DNA of 64,000 bases from Pseudomonas helleri (GCF_001043025.1 NZ_JYLD01000001.1:1-64000); one strand, 5' to 3'. Numbered from the stretch's first letter, positions 9,475 through 18,674 are shown. The notes: generated by a model from the letters alone, not told the origin. Numbers and translations are program-made.

Positions 9475-10488
9475 ATGAAAGCTATCGCCTATTACCAGTC
9501 GTTGCCGATCCAAGACCCTAACGCCCTGCAAGACATCGAACTGCCCGAGCCAGTGGCCGGCCCGCGCGACGTGTTGGTTGAAGTCAAAGCCATCTCGGTC
9601 AACCCGGTGGACACCAAAGTCCGCCAAAACGCACAGCCGGAGGGCGGTGCCGCCAAAGTACTGGGTTGGGACGTGGCCGGGGTGGTCAAGGCGATCGGCA
9701 GTGACGTCAGCCTGTTCAAGGTCGGTGACAAAGTGTTTTACGCCGGTTCTATCGCCCGTGCGGGCGGCAACAGCGAGTTGCACGTTGTCGATGAGCGAAT
9801 TGTCGGGCACATGCCAAAAAGCCTAGGTTTCGCTGAAGCCGCTGCACTGCCGCTGACCGCCATTACCGCCTGGGAATTGTTGTTCGAACGCCTGGCTATT
9901 AAAGAAGGCAAAAACGATGAGCAGCAAAGCCTGTTGATTGTCGGCGCAGCAGGCGGGGTCGGCTCGATCCTGACCCAACTGGCCAGCCAGTTGACCGCCC
10001 TCAAGGTGATCGGTACTGCATCACGCCCCGAGACCCAAGCCTGGGTTCGCGGACTGGGCGCCGATGTGGTCATCGACCACACCCAGCCATTGAGCGAAGC
10101 ACTCAAAGCTCAGGGCATCGACGCGGTAACCCATGTCGCCAGCCTGACGCAAACCGATCAGCACCTCGACCAACTGGTCGAAGCCCTCGCCCCACAAGGC
10201 AAGTTTGCTTTAATCGACGACCCGAAAACCTTCGACATCACCAAGCTCAAACGCAAGAGCCTGTCGCTGCACTGGGAGTTCATGTACACCCGCTCACTGT
10301 TCGAAACCCCGGACATGATTGCGCAACACGCCCTGCTCAACCGGGTAGCCGAACTGATCGACGCGGGCACTTTGCGCACCACTGTGGGCGAACACTTTGG
10401 CACCATCAACGCCGCCAACCTGCGCCGCGCACACGCGCTGCTGGAAAGCGGCAAGGCCAAAGGCAAAATCGTCCTTGAAGGGTTCTGA
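9475..10488 (+). CDS. Zinc-type alcohol dehydrogenase-like / quinone oxidoreductase
   Basis: This 337-residue member of the medium-chain dehydrogenase superfamily (ZADH/quinone reductase group) has an N-terminal GroES-like domain with NPVDTKVR near residue 42 and the NAD(P)-binding motif LIVGAAGGVGSIL near residue 155. The metal-ligand cysteines of true alcohol dehydrogenases are absent, so a zinc-free quinone or enone reductase is likely. The ATG at 9475 begins MKAIAYYQ, the family's usual N-terminus; the frame open from 9244 overlaps the divergent LysR gene and is not the start. The neighbouring LysR protein is the probable regulator. Confidence 0.88.
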   Translation: MKAIAYYQSLPIQDPNALQDIELPEPVAGPRDVLVEVKAISVNPVDTKVRQNAQPEGGAAKVLGWDVAGVVKAIGSDVSLFKVGDKVFYAGSIARAGGNSELHVVDERIVGHMPKSLGFAEAAALPLTAITAWELLFERLAIKEGKNDEQQSLLIVGAAGGVGSILTQLASQLTALKVIGTASRPETQAWVRGLGADVVIDHTQPLSEALKAQGIDAVTHVASLTQTDQHLDQLVEALAPQGKFALIDDPKTFDITKLKRKSLSLHWEFMYTRSLFETPDMIAQHALLNRVAELIDAGTLRTTVGEHFGTINAANLRRAHALLESGKAKGKIVLEGF

Positions 10489-10609
10489 TCACAGCGAGGG
10501 GACCAAAACGGTCAATTTTTAACCGTCAGTCAGAGACTTGATGCCTGTCATATTTTGCGGCGCTTTCAGGCATACACTGGCCGCCTTTGCCAACTAAAGG
10601 AGGCCAGCA

Positions 10610-10780
10610 ATGAAAATCCTGATAAAGGCGTTAGCAAAATCTCCTGACTGCCAATGGCAGGTTCAAATCGACCAGCAAGCCGTTAACTTTCGCACAAAGG
10701 CTGAGGCCAAAGCCTTTGTGGATACGTTGAAATCGCGCTTGCAGGCCCCGCACAAACTGCCCGAACCCATGGCAGTGTGA
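10610..10780 (+). CDS. Small 56-residue protein of unknown function
   Basis: This short frame starts with ATG at 10610 behind a strong AAAGGAGG ribosome site (10596-10603) and ends with TGA at 10778-10780. The product begins MKILIKALAKSPDCQWQVQI and ends HKLPEPMAV. It is charged, with no signal peptide or membrane segment; residues about 28-46 (RTKAEAKAFVDTLKSRLQA) look helical. The strong ribosome site and the fit against the convergent efflux gene, whose stop codon is 2 nt away, support it as real. I do not recognise a function. Confidence 0.7.
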   Translation: MKILIKALAKSPDCQWQVQIDQQAVNFRTKAEAKAFVDTLKSRLQAPHKLPEPMAV

Positions 10781-10781
10781 T

Positions 10782-11978
10782 TCAGACTGTTTCCTCGGCG
10801 GCGATCCGCGCCTGATACACACGGCGGGTCGCCATGCCGATCGTCACGGCCAACACCCCGCACAAGGTGATCACCATCGCCATGGGCATTGCCGTGCCAT
10901 CATGCAAAACACCCACGAGTGACGCCGCACCGGCGGCCACACTGAACTGCAAAAAGCCCAGCATCGCCGAAGCACTGCCCGCCCGTGCGCCCTGCCCATT
11001 CATGGCACACGCAGAGGCATTGGGGATGATGCAGCCCAGACTGGCGATGCAAATAAACAGCGGAATCAACAACGGCCACAGTTGCTCGGTGTGCAGGGCG
11101 CTAATGCCCAGCAATGCCACACCTGCCGCCAGATAAACCCACACCGTACGCGCCAGCAAAAAGGCCGGTTGGCGCTTGGCCAGCAACCGGGCGTTCACTT
11201 GCGCCACCAAAATAAAGCCCGCCGCGTTACTGCCGAACAACCAGCCGTAGTGTTCCGCAGGCACGCCATACAGCTTGATAAAGACGAAAGGTGAACCCGC
11301 AATGTAGGCAAACATCCCGGCCATTGCGATCCCCCCCGTCAGGGCATGCCCCAAGAACTCGCGATCCTTGAGCAAACGGCCGTATTGGCGCAGCGCCCCC
11401 GACAACGGTTGGCGCGGCACGTTGGCCGGCAAGCTTTCCGGCAACCCCAATGCCACCGCCAGGGCGGCCAGTGCACTGAAGCCGGTCAGCGCGATAAAGA
11501 TCGACTGCCAGCCGTACACGTTAACTAGCAGGCCGCCGAGCATCGGCGCCAAAATCGGCGCCAGGCCCATCACCAGCATGAGCTGCGAGAACACCTTGGC
11601 CGAGCCCACCGCATCGCACTTGTCACTGACAATCGCACGTGACAGCACCATCCCGGCACACCCGCCCAGCGCCTGGACAAACCGTGCACCAATCAGCCAC
11701 TCGAGCGTGGGCGCAACCGCGCAGGCCAAAGAACCCAGGGTAAACAGGCCAACACCCACCAGCAGCGGCACACGACGACCGAAGCGGTCAGCCAGCGGGC
11801 CGTACGCCAGTTGGCCGATGGACAAGCCCAAGAAATACACCGCAAGGGTCAACTGGATGTGCGTTTCATCGGTGGCAAAGGCTAGCGCCATCGCCGGGAA
11901 CCCAGGCAAGTAGAAATCGATCGCCAAGGGCCCAAAAGCGCTGAGCGCGCCGAGAATCAGGAGAGTTCTAACGTTCAT
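10782..11978 (-). CDS. Bcr/CflA-family multidrug efflux transporter (MFS)
   Basis: This drug:H+ antiporter of 398 residues has twelve predicted membrane segments. The MFS motif GPLADRFGRR lies near residue 60 between segments 2 and 3, and the N-terminus LGALSAFGPLAIDFYLPGFPAM is typical of Bcr/CflA exporters. The family exports bicyclomycin, chloramphenicol, sulfonamides or cysteine in different bacteria; the substrate here is not known. It ends next to the convergent small gene at 10610-10780. No regulator gene is adjacent. Confidence 0.9.
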   Translation of the reverse strand: MNVRTLLILGALSAFGPLAIDFYLPGFPAMALAFATDETHIQLTLAVYFLGLSIGQLAYGPLADRFGRRVPLLVGVGLFTLGSLACAVAPTLEWLIGARFVQALGGCAGMVLSRAIVSDKCDAVGSAKVFSQLMLVMGLAPILAPMLGGLLVNVYGWQSIFIALTGFSALAALAVALGLPESLPANVPRQPLSGALRQYGRLLKDREFLGHALTGGIAMAGMFAYIAGSPFVFIKLYGVPAEHYGWLFGSNAAGFILVAQVNARLLAKRQPAFLLARTVWVYLAAGVALLGISALHTEQLWPLLIPLFICIASLGCIIPNASACAMNGQGARAGSASAMLGFLQFSVAAGAASLVGVLHDGTAMPMAMVITLCGVLAVTIGMATRRVYQARIAAEETV

Positions 11979-12076
11979 CAGTTGTCCAAATCGTACTGCG
12001 GTTAGCGCGGTACGACAGTCTAGCTGTGGTTGCAGACGATGAACATTAAGTTAGCGAGCTATCTAATAAATCACCT

Positions 12077-12128
12077 GTAGGAGCGAGCTTGCCTCGCGAT
12101 CTTTTGATCGTTTAAAAGATCGCGAGGC
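12077..12128. repeat. Family A REP hairpin (copy 2, truncated right arm)
   Basis: GTAGGAGCGAGC begins at 12077 and the inner dyad GCCTCGCGATCTTTT...AAAAGATCGCGAGGC is complete. The outer right arm (GCTCGCTCCTAC) is missing. It lies just beyond the copZ stop codon and could act as its 3' hairpin. Confidence 0.85.
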
Positions 12129-12137
12129 TTTTCTGCG

Positions 12138-12338
12138 TCAAGCCGTGGCTGGCACGTCAAAACCGGCATCTTTAATCGCTCTAACGATGTCTTTTGCTGC
12201 CAACGAGCTCTCGACCTTCACCGTTTTGGTCTTCAGGTCCACGTCGACTTTAGACTGCGGATCAAGGCGCTGAATCGCGTTGGTCACACCGCGAACACAG
12301 CCACCACAGGTCATTCCATCCACTGTAAACGTTTGCAT
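12138..12338 (-). CDS. copZ: CopZ-like copper chaperone
   Basis: This 66-residue heavy-metal-associated domain protein has the Cu+-binding motif GMTCGGC at about residues 8-14. The family carries Cu+ in the cytoplasm and hands it to CopA or CueR. The ATG at 12338 has an AGGAGG site at ideal distance; the frame continues upstream without a sensible start. A CueR-type operator lies 37-57 nt upstream. The single CXXC domain, length and position near copA and cueR support the call. Confidence 0.92.
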   Translation of the reverse strand: MQTFTVDGMTCGGCVRGVTNAIQRLDPQSKVDVDLKTKTVKVESSLAAKDIVRAIKDAGFDVPATA

Positions 12339-12374
12339 GACACGCCTCCTTTGGTTGAGATGGCCACAGCTTCC

Positions 12375-12395
12375 ACCTTGCCATCGTGGCAAGGT
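12375..12395 (-). promoter_or_regulatory. CueR-type operator/promoter of copZ
   Basis: A perfect dyad with 9-bp arms (ACCTTGCCA / TGGCAAGGT) and a 3-bp centre spans 12375-12395. On the minus strand TTGACC (12398-12393) is followed by a 19-bp spacer and a weak GAAGCT -10. A long 19-bp spacer holding a dyad is the hallmark of MerR-family activation. It resembles the second site upstream of copA (12901-12923). Control by the CueR encoded at 15363 is a strong inference. Confidence 0.8.
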
Positions 12396-12484
12396 CAAGC
12401 CCCTCGTTGCATGAGCACACTGGCAATCTGACCTTGGCTCGGCCAAGCTGAATGCCTTCTGATTTAAAAACAAGGTACCGAGCC

Positions 12485-12865
12485 ATGCGCGGGTCCGCTT
12501 TGAGCCTAGTCAGTTTTTTAACCCTGGCCGCCTTGCCGCTGTGGGCCAACGCCGATCAAGACTACGGCGTTTTGATCATTTCTCGCGAACGCCTCGAAGT
12601 CCCCACCAGCTGCGAAGTCGGGGTGTACATCGACGATCAATTGGCCGGGCGATTGTTTCAAGAGCAGGCGCTGTCTTTCAATTTGCCCGCCGGCAATGTC
12701 GGCATTCGCCTCAAGCTGCTGCCCGGTCAGGCGCCGGGTTGCTTGCCCGGCATGCTGGTGCCGCCCGCGCAGCAGTTCACGCTTAAAGCCGGTGATGTAC
12801 GCAAATACCGGATCGCGCTGGGCAAGGACGGCATGTACTTAAAACCCGCCAAGTTGGAATACTGA
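12485..12865 (+). CDS. Exported protein of unknown function between copZ and copA
   Basis: This 126-residue protein has an N-terminal signal peptide (hydrophobic residues about 4-22, cleavage likely after LWANA). The mature part is about 100 residues with two cysteines (TSCEVGVYIDD and PGCLPG), which could form a disulfide. It resembles no metal-binding motif I know. The start is uncertain: the ATG at 12485 gives a good signal peptide, and one at 12452 would add eleven residues. It lies between two copper promoters but has its own upstream region, with a smaller dyad at 12433-12447. A role in copper handling is only suggested by position. Confidence 0.7.
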   Translation: MRGSALSLVSFLTLAALPLWANADQDYGVLIISRERLEVPTSCEVGVYIDDQLAGRLFQEQALSFNLPAGNVGIRLKLLPGQAPGCLPGMLVPPAQQFTLKAGDVRKYRIALGKDGMYLKPAKLEY

Positions 12866-12900
12866 CCACACGCCACGAAATAACCCACAGCAGTGGCCTT

Positions 12901-12923
12901 GACCTTGCCACGGGGTCAAGGTC
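12901..12923 (+). promoter_or_regulatory. CueR-type operator/promoter of copA
   Basis: GACCTTG (12901-12907) and CAAGGTC (12917-12923) form an inverted repeat. TTGACC at 12899-12904 is the likely -35; a 19-bp spacer leads to GATTCT at 12924-12929 as the -10. This is the long-spacer architecture of CueR/MerR-activated promoters. The copA start codon lies 39 nt beyond the dyad. Confidence 0.82.
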
Positions 12924-12961
12924 GATTCTATGGACAGATAACTTCTTAAGGAGGACTGCTC

Positions 12962-15349
12962 GTGCCCACCCAATTCGATCTGCCGATTGACGGTATGACC
13001 TGTGCCAGTTGCGCCGGCCGCGTGGAAAAAGCCTTGGCCAAGGTGCCGGGGGTTGAAAGCGTCAGCGTCAACCTGGCCACTGAGCAGGCGCGTATCCAGG
13101 CCCCGGCCGACAGCCTGGCGGCACTGGTCGACGCCGTGCAGCAAGCGGGTTACAGCGTTCCAGCTCACAGCCTGGAGCTGGACGTGGGCGGCATGACCTG
13201 CGCGTCCTGCTCAGGCCGCGTGGAAAAAGCCCTCAGCAAAGTCCCCGGGGTCGAGCGTGTCAGCGTCAACCTGGCCAACGAGCGGGCCCACGTCGAACTG
13301 CTGGGCCACGTCGACCCGGCCCGACTGATCGACGCGGTTAACCAGGCCGGCTATTCGGCCAGTCTGCACCAGGCAAACAACCCGCACGCAGTGCAGGACG
13401 ATCAGCAAAAGCGCTTGCAGCGCGAACGCTGGGCGTTGGTGCTGGCTATTGTCCTGGCGTTACCGCTGGTTCTGCCGATGCTGCTGATGCCATTGGGGAT
13501 TCACTGGATGCTGCCCGCGTGGGCACAGTTCGTACTCGCCACCCCGGTGCAATTTGTGTTGGGCGCACGCTTTTATCGTGCCGCCTGGAAAGCCGTCAAA
13601 GCAGGCGCAGGCAACATGGACCTGCTGGTCGCCCTTGGCACCAGCGCGGGCTACGGCCTGAGCCTGTATGAATGGGCCATCGCCGCGCCCGGCACCACAC
13701 CGCACCTGTACTTCGAAGCCTCGGCCGTGGTCATCGCGCTGGTACTGCTGGGCAAATACCTCGAAAGCCGCGCCAAACGCCAGACCGCCAGCGCCATTCG
13801 TGCCCTTGAAGCCCTGCGCCCGGAGCGCGCCTTGCGCGTGGTCGATGGCCAGGAACAAGACGTCGCCATCAGCGACCTGCGCCTCAACGACCTGGTGCTG
13901 GTTAAACCCGGCGAGCGTTTTCCGGTGGATGGTGAAGTGGTCGAAGGCCAAAGCCACGCCGACGAGGCCTTGATCAGCGGCGAAAGCCTGCCCGTGCCGA
14001 AACAGCTTGGGGATAAAGTCACCGGCGGCGCGATCAATGGCGAAGGCCGTCTGGTGATCAAAACCCTGGCCCTGGGCACCGAAACCGTCCTCGCACGCAT
14101 CATTCGCCTGGTCGAAGACGCGCAAGCCGGTAAAGCGCCGATCCAGAAGCTGGTGGATAAAGTCAGCCAGGTGTTCGTCCCCGTGGTGCTCTTGATTGCC
14201 CTCGCAACTCTGCTCGGCTGGTGGCTCTACGGCGCCCCCATTGAAACGGCCCTGATCAACGCCGTGGCTGTGCTGGTTATCGCCTGCCCGTGTGCGCTGG
14301 GGTTGGCGACACCCACGGCGATCATGGCCGGGACCGGTGTGGCCGCCCGCTTCGGGATCTTGATCAAAGACGCCGAAGCGCTGGAGCGTGCACACGAAGT
14401 CAGCGCCGTGGTCTTCGACAAAACCGGCACCCTCACCTCCGGCACCCCGCAAATCGCCCACCTGGCGGCGCTGGACGGTGACGAAGCCCGCTTGTTGCAA
14501 GCCGCAGGCGCCCTGCAACGCGGCAGCGAACACCCCTTGGCCAAGGCCGTACTCGACGCCTGCGCCGCACGGCACTTAAACGTGCCGGATGTAGCTGACA
14601 GCCAGTCCCTGACCGGGCGTGGCATCGCCGGCACACTCGAAGGTCGCCGTCTGGCCTTGGGCAATCGTCGCCTGCTCGACGAAACCGGCCTCACCCCAGG
14701 TTCGCTGGCAGACTCCGCAACCGCCTGGGAGAACGAAGGCCGCACCCTGTCGTGGCTCACAGAACAAAGCCCCGAGCCCCGCGTGCTCGGCCTGTTTGCC
14801 TTTGGTGACACCCTTAAAACCGGCGCGCAGTCCGCGATCCAGCAACTCACCGCACGCCACATCAGCAGCCACTTGCTGACCGGCGACAACCGCGGCAGCG
14901 CCCGTGTGGTCGCCCAAGCCCTGGGTATTACCGACGTGCACGCCGAAGTCTTGCCCGCCGACAAGGCAGCCACGGTGGCCGAACTGAAAAAAACCGGCGT
15001 GGTGGCGATGGTCGGCGACGGCATCAACGACGCCCCGGCACTGGCCGCAGCCGACATTGGTATCGCCATGGGCGGCGGCACCGACGTGGCCATGCAGGCT
15101 GCGGGCATTACCCTGATGCGCGGCGACCCGCGACTGGTGCCCGCCGCCCTGGACATCAGCCGTAAAACCTATGCAAAAATCCGCCAGAACCTGTTCTGGG
15201 CGTTTGTCTACAACGTGATCGGCATTCCGCTGGCCGCCTTTGGCTTCCTCAACCCGGTACTGGCGGGCGCGGCCATGGCATTCTCCAGCGTCAGCGTGGT
15301 CAGCAACGCACTATTACTGAAGTTCTGGAAACCAGACGACCTGGAATGA
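12962..15349 (+). CDS. copA: Cu+-exporting P1B-type ATPase
   Basis: This 795-residue inner-membrane pump exports cytoplasmic Cu+ using ATP. Two N-terminal metal-binding domains carry GMTCASC near residues 11-17 and 78-84. Eight membrane segments follow, with the transport motif CPC in [11 protein letters not shown] near residue 443, the phosphorylated aspartate in DKTGTLT near residue 481, and the hinge [10 protein letters not shown] near residue 686. It starts with GTG at 12962 behind AAGGAGG. A CueR-type promoter lies upstream and cueR begins 14 nt downstream, so the two genes are probably co-transcribed. Confidence 0.97.
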   Translation: MPTQFDLPIDGMTCASCAGRVEKALAKVPGVESVSVNLATEQARIQAPADSLAALVDAVQQAGYSVPAHSLELDVGGMTCASCSGRVEKALSKVPGVERVSVNLANERAHVELLGHVDPARLIDAVNQAGYSASLHQANNPHAVQDDQQKRLQRERWALVLAIVLALPLVLPMLLMPLGIHWMLPAWAQFVLATPVQFVLGARFYRAAWKAVKAGAGNMDLLVALGTSAGYGLSLYEWAIAAPGTTPHLYFEASAVVIALVLLGKYLESRAKRQTASAIRALEALRPERALRVVDGQEQDVAISDLRLNDLVLVKPGERFPVDGEVVEGQSHADEALISGESLPVPKQLGDKVTGGAINGEGRLVIKTLALGTETVLARIIRLVEDAQAGKAPIQKLVDKVSQVFVPVVLLIALATLLGWWLYGAPIETALINAVAVLVIACPCALGLATPTAIMAGTGVAARFGILIKDAEALERAHEVSAVVFDKTGTLTSGTPQIAHLAALDGDEARLLQAAGALQRGSEHPLAKAVLDACAARHLNVPDVADSQSLTGRGIAGTLEGRRLALGNRRLLDETGLTPGSLADSATAWENEGRTLSWLTEQSPEPRVLGLFAFGDTLKTGAQSAIQQLTARHISSHLLTGDNRGSARVVAQALGITDVHAEVLPADKAATVAELKKTGVVAMVGDGINDAPALAAADIGIAMGGGTDVAMQAAGITLMRGDPRLVPAALDISRKTYAKIRQNLFWAFVYNVIGIPLAAFGFLNPVLAGAAMAFSSVSVVSNALLLKFWKPDDLE

Positions 15350-15362
15350 GGAGGCAACTGTC

Positions 15363-15767
15363 ATGAATATCGGCCAGGCCGCCAAGCACAGCGGCCTGAG
15401 CGCCAAAATGATTCGTTACTACGAGTCCATTGGCTTGCTCAAACCCGCCCACCGCAGCGACAGCGGCTATCGCCTGTACAGCGACGACGACCTGCACACA
15501 TTGGCGTTTATCAAGCGTTCGCGGGACCTGGGGTTTTCACTGGAAGAGGTCGGCAAACTGCTGACCTTATGGCAAGACCGCCAGCGCGCCAGCGGAGACG
15601 TAAAAGCCCTGGCGCGCCAACACATCGAGGCGTTGAATCAAAAGATTGTTGAACTGAGCAGCCTGCGTGACACCTTGCAGGTGCTGGTCGAAAGCTGCCA
15701 GGGCGACCACCGCCCCGACTGCCCGATCCTTAAAGACCTGGAGTCGGGGGCGTGCTGCACCCCATAA
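15363..15767 (+). CDS. cueR: MerR-family copper-responsive activator
   Basis: This 134-residue MerR regulator senses Cu+ and activates copper-export genes. The N-terminal helix-turn-helix starts MNIGQAAKHSGLSAKMIRYYE; a coiled-coil dimer helix follows. The metal loop CQGDHRPDC near residues 112-120 has the two cysteines separated by seven residues, as in CueR, and a C-terminal CC pair is present. It is adjacent to copA, and two matching promoters lie upstream of copZ and copA. The spacing of the cysteines argues against zinc (ZntR) or mercury (MerR) sensing. Confidence 0.95.
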   Translation: MNIGQAAKHSGLSAKMIRYYESIGLLKPAHRSDSGYRLYSDDDLHTLAFIKRSRDLGFSLEEVGKLLTLWQDRQRASGDVKALARQHIEALNQKIVELSSLRDTLQVLVESCQGDHRPDCPILKDLESGACCTP

Positions 15768-15787
15768 CCCTGTAACCCTGTAACCCT

Positions 15788-15892
15788 GTAGTCGCTGCCG
15801 AGGCACGAAGGCTGCGATCGAGTGCGCAGCGCTCGCATTTTTACGACGGCTTCGCCGCCGATCGCAGCCTTCGTTCCTCGTCAGCGACTACA
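15788..15892. repeat. Family C hairpin (copy 1), preceded by 9-bp tandem repeats
   Basis: TGTAGTCGCTG at the left end pairs with CAGCGACTACA near 15882-15892. Inner arms AAGGCTGCGATCG and CGATCGCAGCCTT also pair. Immediately upstream, between the cueR stop and the element, CCCTGTAA is repeated about three times with a 9-bp period (15767-15788), which looks like slippage at the element's edge. Confidence 0.85.
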
Positions 15893-15900
15893 GCTAAGGC

Positions 15901-16701
15901 TCACAGCACCATCATCAACACTTTGCCGATCATCAACACGCTGACCACCGCACACAGCACAGCAAACCCCTGTTGCATTCGCTGGCCCGAGATTTTCGGC
16001 GCCAGCACGCGGCCGATGATCATCCCCGCCAGCGTTGCGCTGATAAACAGCACGCCCTGTTCCGACAGGCTGAAGCCCTGATACACCAGATGCCCCAAGG
16101 TGCCCAAAGACACCAGCGCCACCACCATCAACGACGTGGCGACAATCCCGTGCATCGGCACATCACTGAACTTGCGAAACGCCGGGACGATCAAAAAACC
16201 ACCGCCAACCCCCAGCAACCCGGTCAACAACCCCGCCGAGGCCCCGATCGACGCCAACGTGGTGGCGCAGCGCAGGTCCCACTTCAAGTGCCCGGTAGAC
16301 GGGTTGAGCTGGCAGTTTTTATGCTCCATGTCTTCATCAGACGGGCAGCCCGCCCGGGCTTTCAAAAACATGCGCGCCGAGACAAACACCATCACGCCAC
16401 CAAACAAGGCCATCAGTGCCGCACCGGGCAGCAGCTTGGCCAAGTGCAGCCCCAGCGGTGACGCCAGCCAGCCGGCGCCGGCCATCAGCGCTGCCGCCTT
16501 GTAGCGCACCAAGCCTTTGCGCAACCCGTCTATGGCGCCCACCGACGCCGCTACACCCACCGCCAATAACGCAACGGGCGTGGCCTCAACCAGTGTCCAG
16601 CCCACGCCCAGAGTCAACGCCGGTATGGCCAAAATGCCGCCGCCCGCGCCAGTCAGCCCCAACAACAAGCCCACCAGCGCGCCCAAGATCATAATCAGCA
16701 T
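15901..16701 (-). CDS. TauE/SafE-family sulfur-anion permease
   Basis: This 266-residue integral membrane protein has about eight membrane segments and the duplicated glycine motifs LTGAGGGILAIPAL (near residue 17) and LLGVGGGFLIVPAF (near residue 168) of the TauE/SafE (DUF81) family. Members export sulfite, sulfoacetate or related anions. It lies 8 nt downstream of the BLH-SQR fusion gene on the same strand, so it is probably in one operon. Export of sulfite or thiosulfate from sulfide oxidation is the likely role here. A soluble loop contains CPSDEDMEHKNC, two cysteines of unknown use. Confidence 0.87.
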   Translation of the reverse strand: MLIMILGALVGLLLGLTGAGGGILAIPALTLGVGWTLVEATPVALLAVGVAASVGAIDGLRKGLVRYKAAALMAGAGWLASPLGLHLAKLLPGAALMALFGGVMVFVSARMFLKARAGCPSDEDMEHKNCQLNPSTGHLKWDLRCATTLASIGASAGLLTGLLGVGGGFLIVPAFRKFSDVPMHGIVATSLMVVALVSLGTLGHLVYQGFSLSEQGVLFISATLAGMIIGRVLAPKISGQRMQQGFAVLCAVVSVLMIGKVLMMVL

Positions 16702-16709
16702 GGTTGAAC

Positions 16710-18275
16710 TCAGTCCGGCTTGCAGTCAGTAAACCATTCACGCCCTTTGAGCATTCCTTGCCAGTAGAACCAGGGCAGTAATGTTGCCTTCAGGAACCAG
16801 GCAGACTGTCTTGGCACGGTAGGATCCATCGGAAATGTAGGCAGGAGTTTTCCGCCATAACCGAACTCGGCCAGAATCACTTTGCCTTTTTCGACCGTCA
16901 GCGGGCATGAGCCATAACCGTCATAACGCTTGGGCAATGCACGGCCATGGCGCAGGGCAATCAGGTTGTCCGCCACCACCACGACTTGCTTGCGCGCTGC
17001 CGCCGCCGTTTTGGCATTGCTGGTGCCGCACACATCGCCCGCCGCAAAAATCTCGGGGTAGCGCGGATGCTGCAAGGTGGCCGGGTCGGTTTCAAACCAG
17101 CCCGCCTTGTCGGCCAGCTCGCTGCGACGGATCACGTCCGGCGCTTGTTGCGGCGGCACGACATGCAGCATGTCGAAGCGCTTTTCGACCCGCGTGACCT
17201 GTCCGTCGGCACCGGTCACATCAAACCAGGCGGTCTTGTTCGGGCCGTCGACCTTGACCAGATTGGACTGGAACGCCAATTGCGCCTTGTAGGCTTCCAC
17301 GTATTTCATCAACGGCGGGACAAAGGTCGGGACGCCAAACAACGCCGCACCCGCCAGGTTGAACTCCACCGAAACCGACGCCAGCACGCCCTGCTTGCGC
17401 CAGTAATCACACGACAGATACATCGCTTTTTGCGGCGCACCGGCACACTTGATCGGCATCCCCGGTTGCGTGAACAGCGCCTTGCCGCCGCGCAGCGAGC
17501 GCACCAGCTCCCAGGTGTAGGGCGCCAGATCATGCCGGTAATTGGACGTTACGCCATGTTTGCCGAGGGTTTCTTCCAGGCCTTCGATCTTCTCCCAGGC
17601 CAGTTGCAAGCCAGGGCACACAATCAACTGCTGATAACCCAGCTCTGTGCCATCACTGAGCAGCACCACCTTGCGCTGCGGTGCAAACGCACACAGCGAC
17701 GCCTTCACCCACTGCGCCCCTTTGGGCATCACCTCGCCGGTGGGCCGCACCGTGTCTCGCACGTCGTAGGCACCGCCGCCCACCAGAGTCCACGCGGGCT
17801 GATAGTAGTGCTCGGTATTGGGCTCGATAACGGCGATGCGCAAAGACGCGTCGCGCTTCAACAAGCTTGCCGTCACCGACAGCCCGGCCGAGCCGCCGCC
17901 CACCACAACCACATCAAACTGGCGCACTTCACGGGCGCCTTGGGTCGCGGCCTCATAGAGTTTTGAAGAGCGATTGCCCGTGCGGCAAAACGCCAACACC
18001 GGCTTGGGCAACTCCGCCAGCAACTCACGCAGTTGTTGCGCCTGTTCCGCGGTTGCTCCAGTGGTCTGCACCGGCAAATAAGCAAAACGCAGCCCCAACG
18101 CCTCGGCGGCCTGCTGCATGGCGCCGTGCTCGGGTTGCTCGGGGCCGCCTTCATGATCGGGGCGGTTGCACACCACACTGCGAAAACCCAGTGCGGGCAA
18201 GGCTTGGAGGTCAGACGGCGCGAGCTGGCCAGACACCGAGAACGTGGCGTCGATTCGCTTGATGTTTTGCTCCAT
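16710..18275 (-). CDS. Fusion of BLH-type (DUF442) sulfurtransferase and sulfide:quinone oxidoreductase-like flavoprotein
   Basis: This 521-residue fusion has two parts. Residues 1-115 are a beta-lactamase-hydrolase-like (DUF442) phosphatase/rhodanese-like domain with the cysteine loop AFCRTGNRSS near residue 95. From about residue 120 a flavoprotein of the sulfide:quinone oxidoreductase group follows, with the FAD motif VVVVGGGSAGLSV and cysteines in LIVCPGL and PIKCAGAP, and the C-terminal FAD segment AGDVCGTSNAKTA. The enzyme would oxidise sulfide to persulfide and pass sulfur on. The ATG at 18275 begins MEQNIKRI; a longer frame to 18335 lacks support. It lies between the TauE permease and the BigR-type repressor. 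Confidence 0.88.
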   Translation of the reverse strand: MEQNIKRIDATFSVSGQLAPSDLQALPALGFRSVVCNRPDHEGGPEQPEHGAMQQAAEALGLRFAYLPVQTTGATAEQAQQLRELLAELPKPVLAFCRTGNRSSKLYEAATQGAREVRQFDVVVVGGGSAGLSVTASLLKRDASLRIAVIEPNTEHYYQPAWTLVGGGAYDVRDTVRPTGEVMPKGAQWVKASLCAFAPQRKVVLLSDGTELGYQQLIVCPGLQLAWEKIEGLEETLGKHGVTSNYRHDLAPYTWELVRSLRGGKALFTQPGMPIKCAGAPQKAMYLSCDYWRKQGVLASVSVEFNLAGAALFGVPTFVPPLMKYVEAYKAQLAFQSNLVKVDGPNKTAWFDVTGADGQVTRVEKRFDMLHVVPPQQAPDVIRRSELADKAGWFETDPATLQHPRYPEIFAAGDVCGTSNAKTAAAARKQVVVVADNLIALRHGRALPKRYDGYGSCPLTVEKGKVILAEFGYGGKLLPTFPMDPTVPRQSAWFLKATLLPWFYWQGMLKGREWFTDCKPD

Positions 18276-18344
18276 TGGGCACTCCAGGCACAACAAAAAT
18301 GAATGGAATAAGGGGGCGGTGAACGTCGCAGGCAATGGCCCGCA

Positions 18345-18674
18345 TCACTTCTTCAGCGCTTGACCGCAATACAGACCCGACAACGTTTGCATCACAGACA
18401 CCACTTCGAAACTGGCGAGGGAATAGTAAATATATTTCCCCATGCGCCGGGTGTTGACCATGCCTTCATCGCGCAACACGCCGAGCTGTTGCGACAAGGT
18501 GGGCTGGCGGATCCCGGTCAGGTCTTCAAGCTCACCGACATTACGTTCGCCTTGCGTCAGCTGGCACAGCAACAGCAGCCGGTCTTCATTGGCAAGGGCT
18601 TTGAGAAGGGTGCAGGCTTTAGACGCAGAATCGCGCAGAAGGCCGATCTCTTCACTGGTGAGTTGGGCAGACAT
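18345..18674 (-). CDS. bigR: ArsR-family persulfide-sensing repressor, BigR/SqrR type
   Basis: This 109-residue ArsR-type winged-helix repressor has its recognition helix at RQPTLSQQLGVLRDEGMV near residues 56-73. Cysteines lie at positions 21, 37 and 103. The 66-residue interval between C37 and C103 equals that of the dithiol pair of BigR/SqrR proteins, which form a di- or tetrasulfide bond on exposure to persulfide and release DNA. It is divergent from the persulfide dioxygenase gene and shares a palindromic operator with it (18725-18740). The gene upstream of SQR on the same strand is thus probably the operon's own repressor. Confidence 0.88.
   Translation of the reverse strand: MSAQLTSEEIGLLRDSASKACTLLKALANEDRLLLLCQLTQGERNVGELEDLTGIRQPTLSQQLGVLRDEGMVNTRRMGKYIYYSLASFEVVSVMQTLSGLYCGQALKK

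Noticed and set aside
13460..14575. Long minus-strand frames inside copA
   Set aside because: copA on the plus strand has all P-type ATPase motifs; these frames are antisense shadows.
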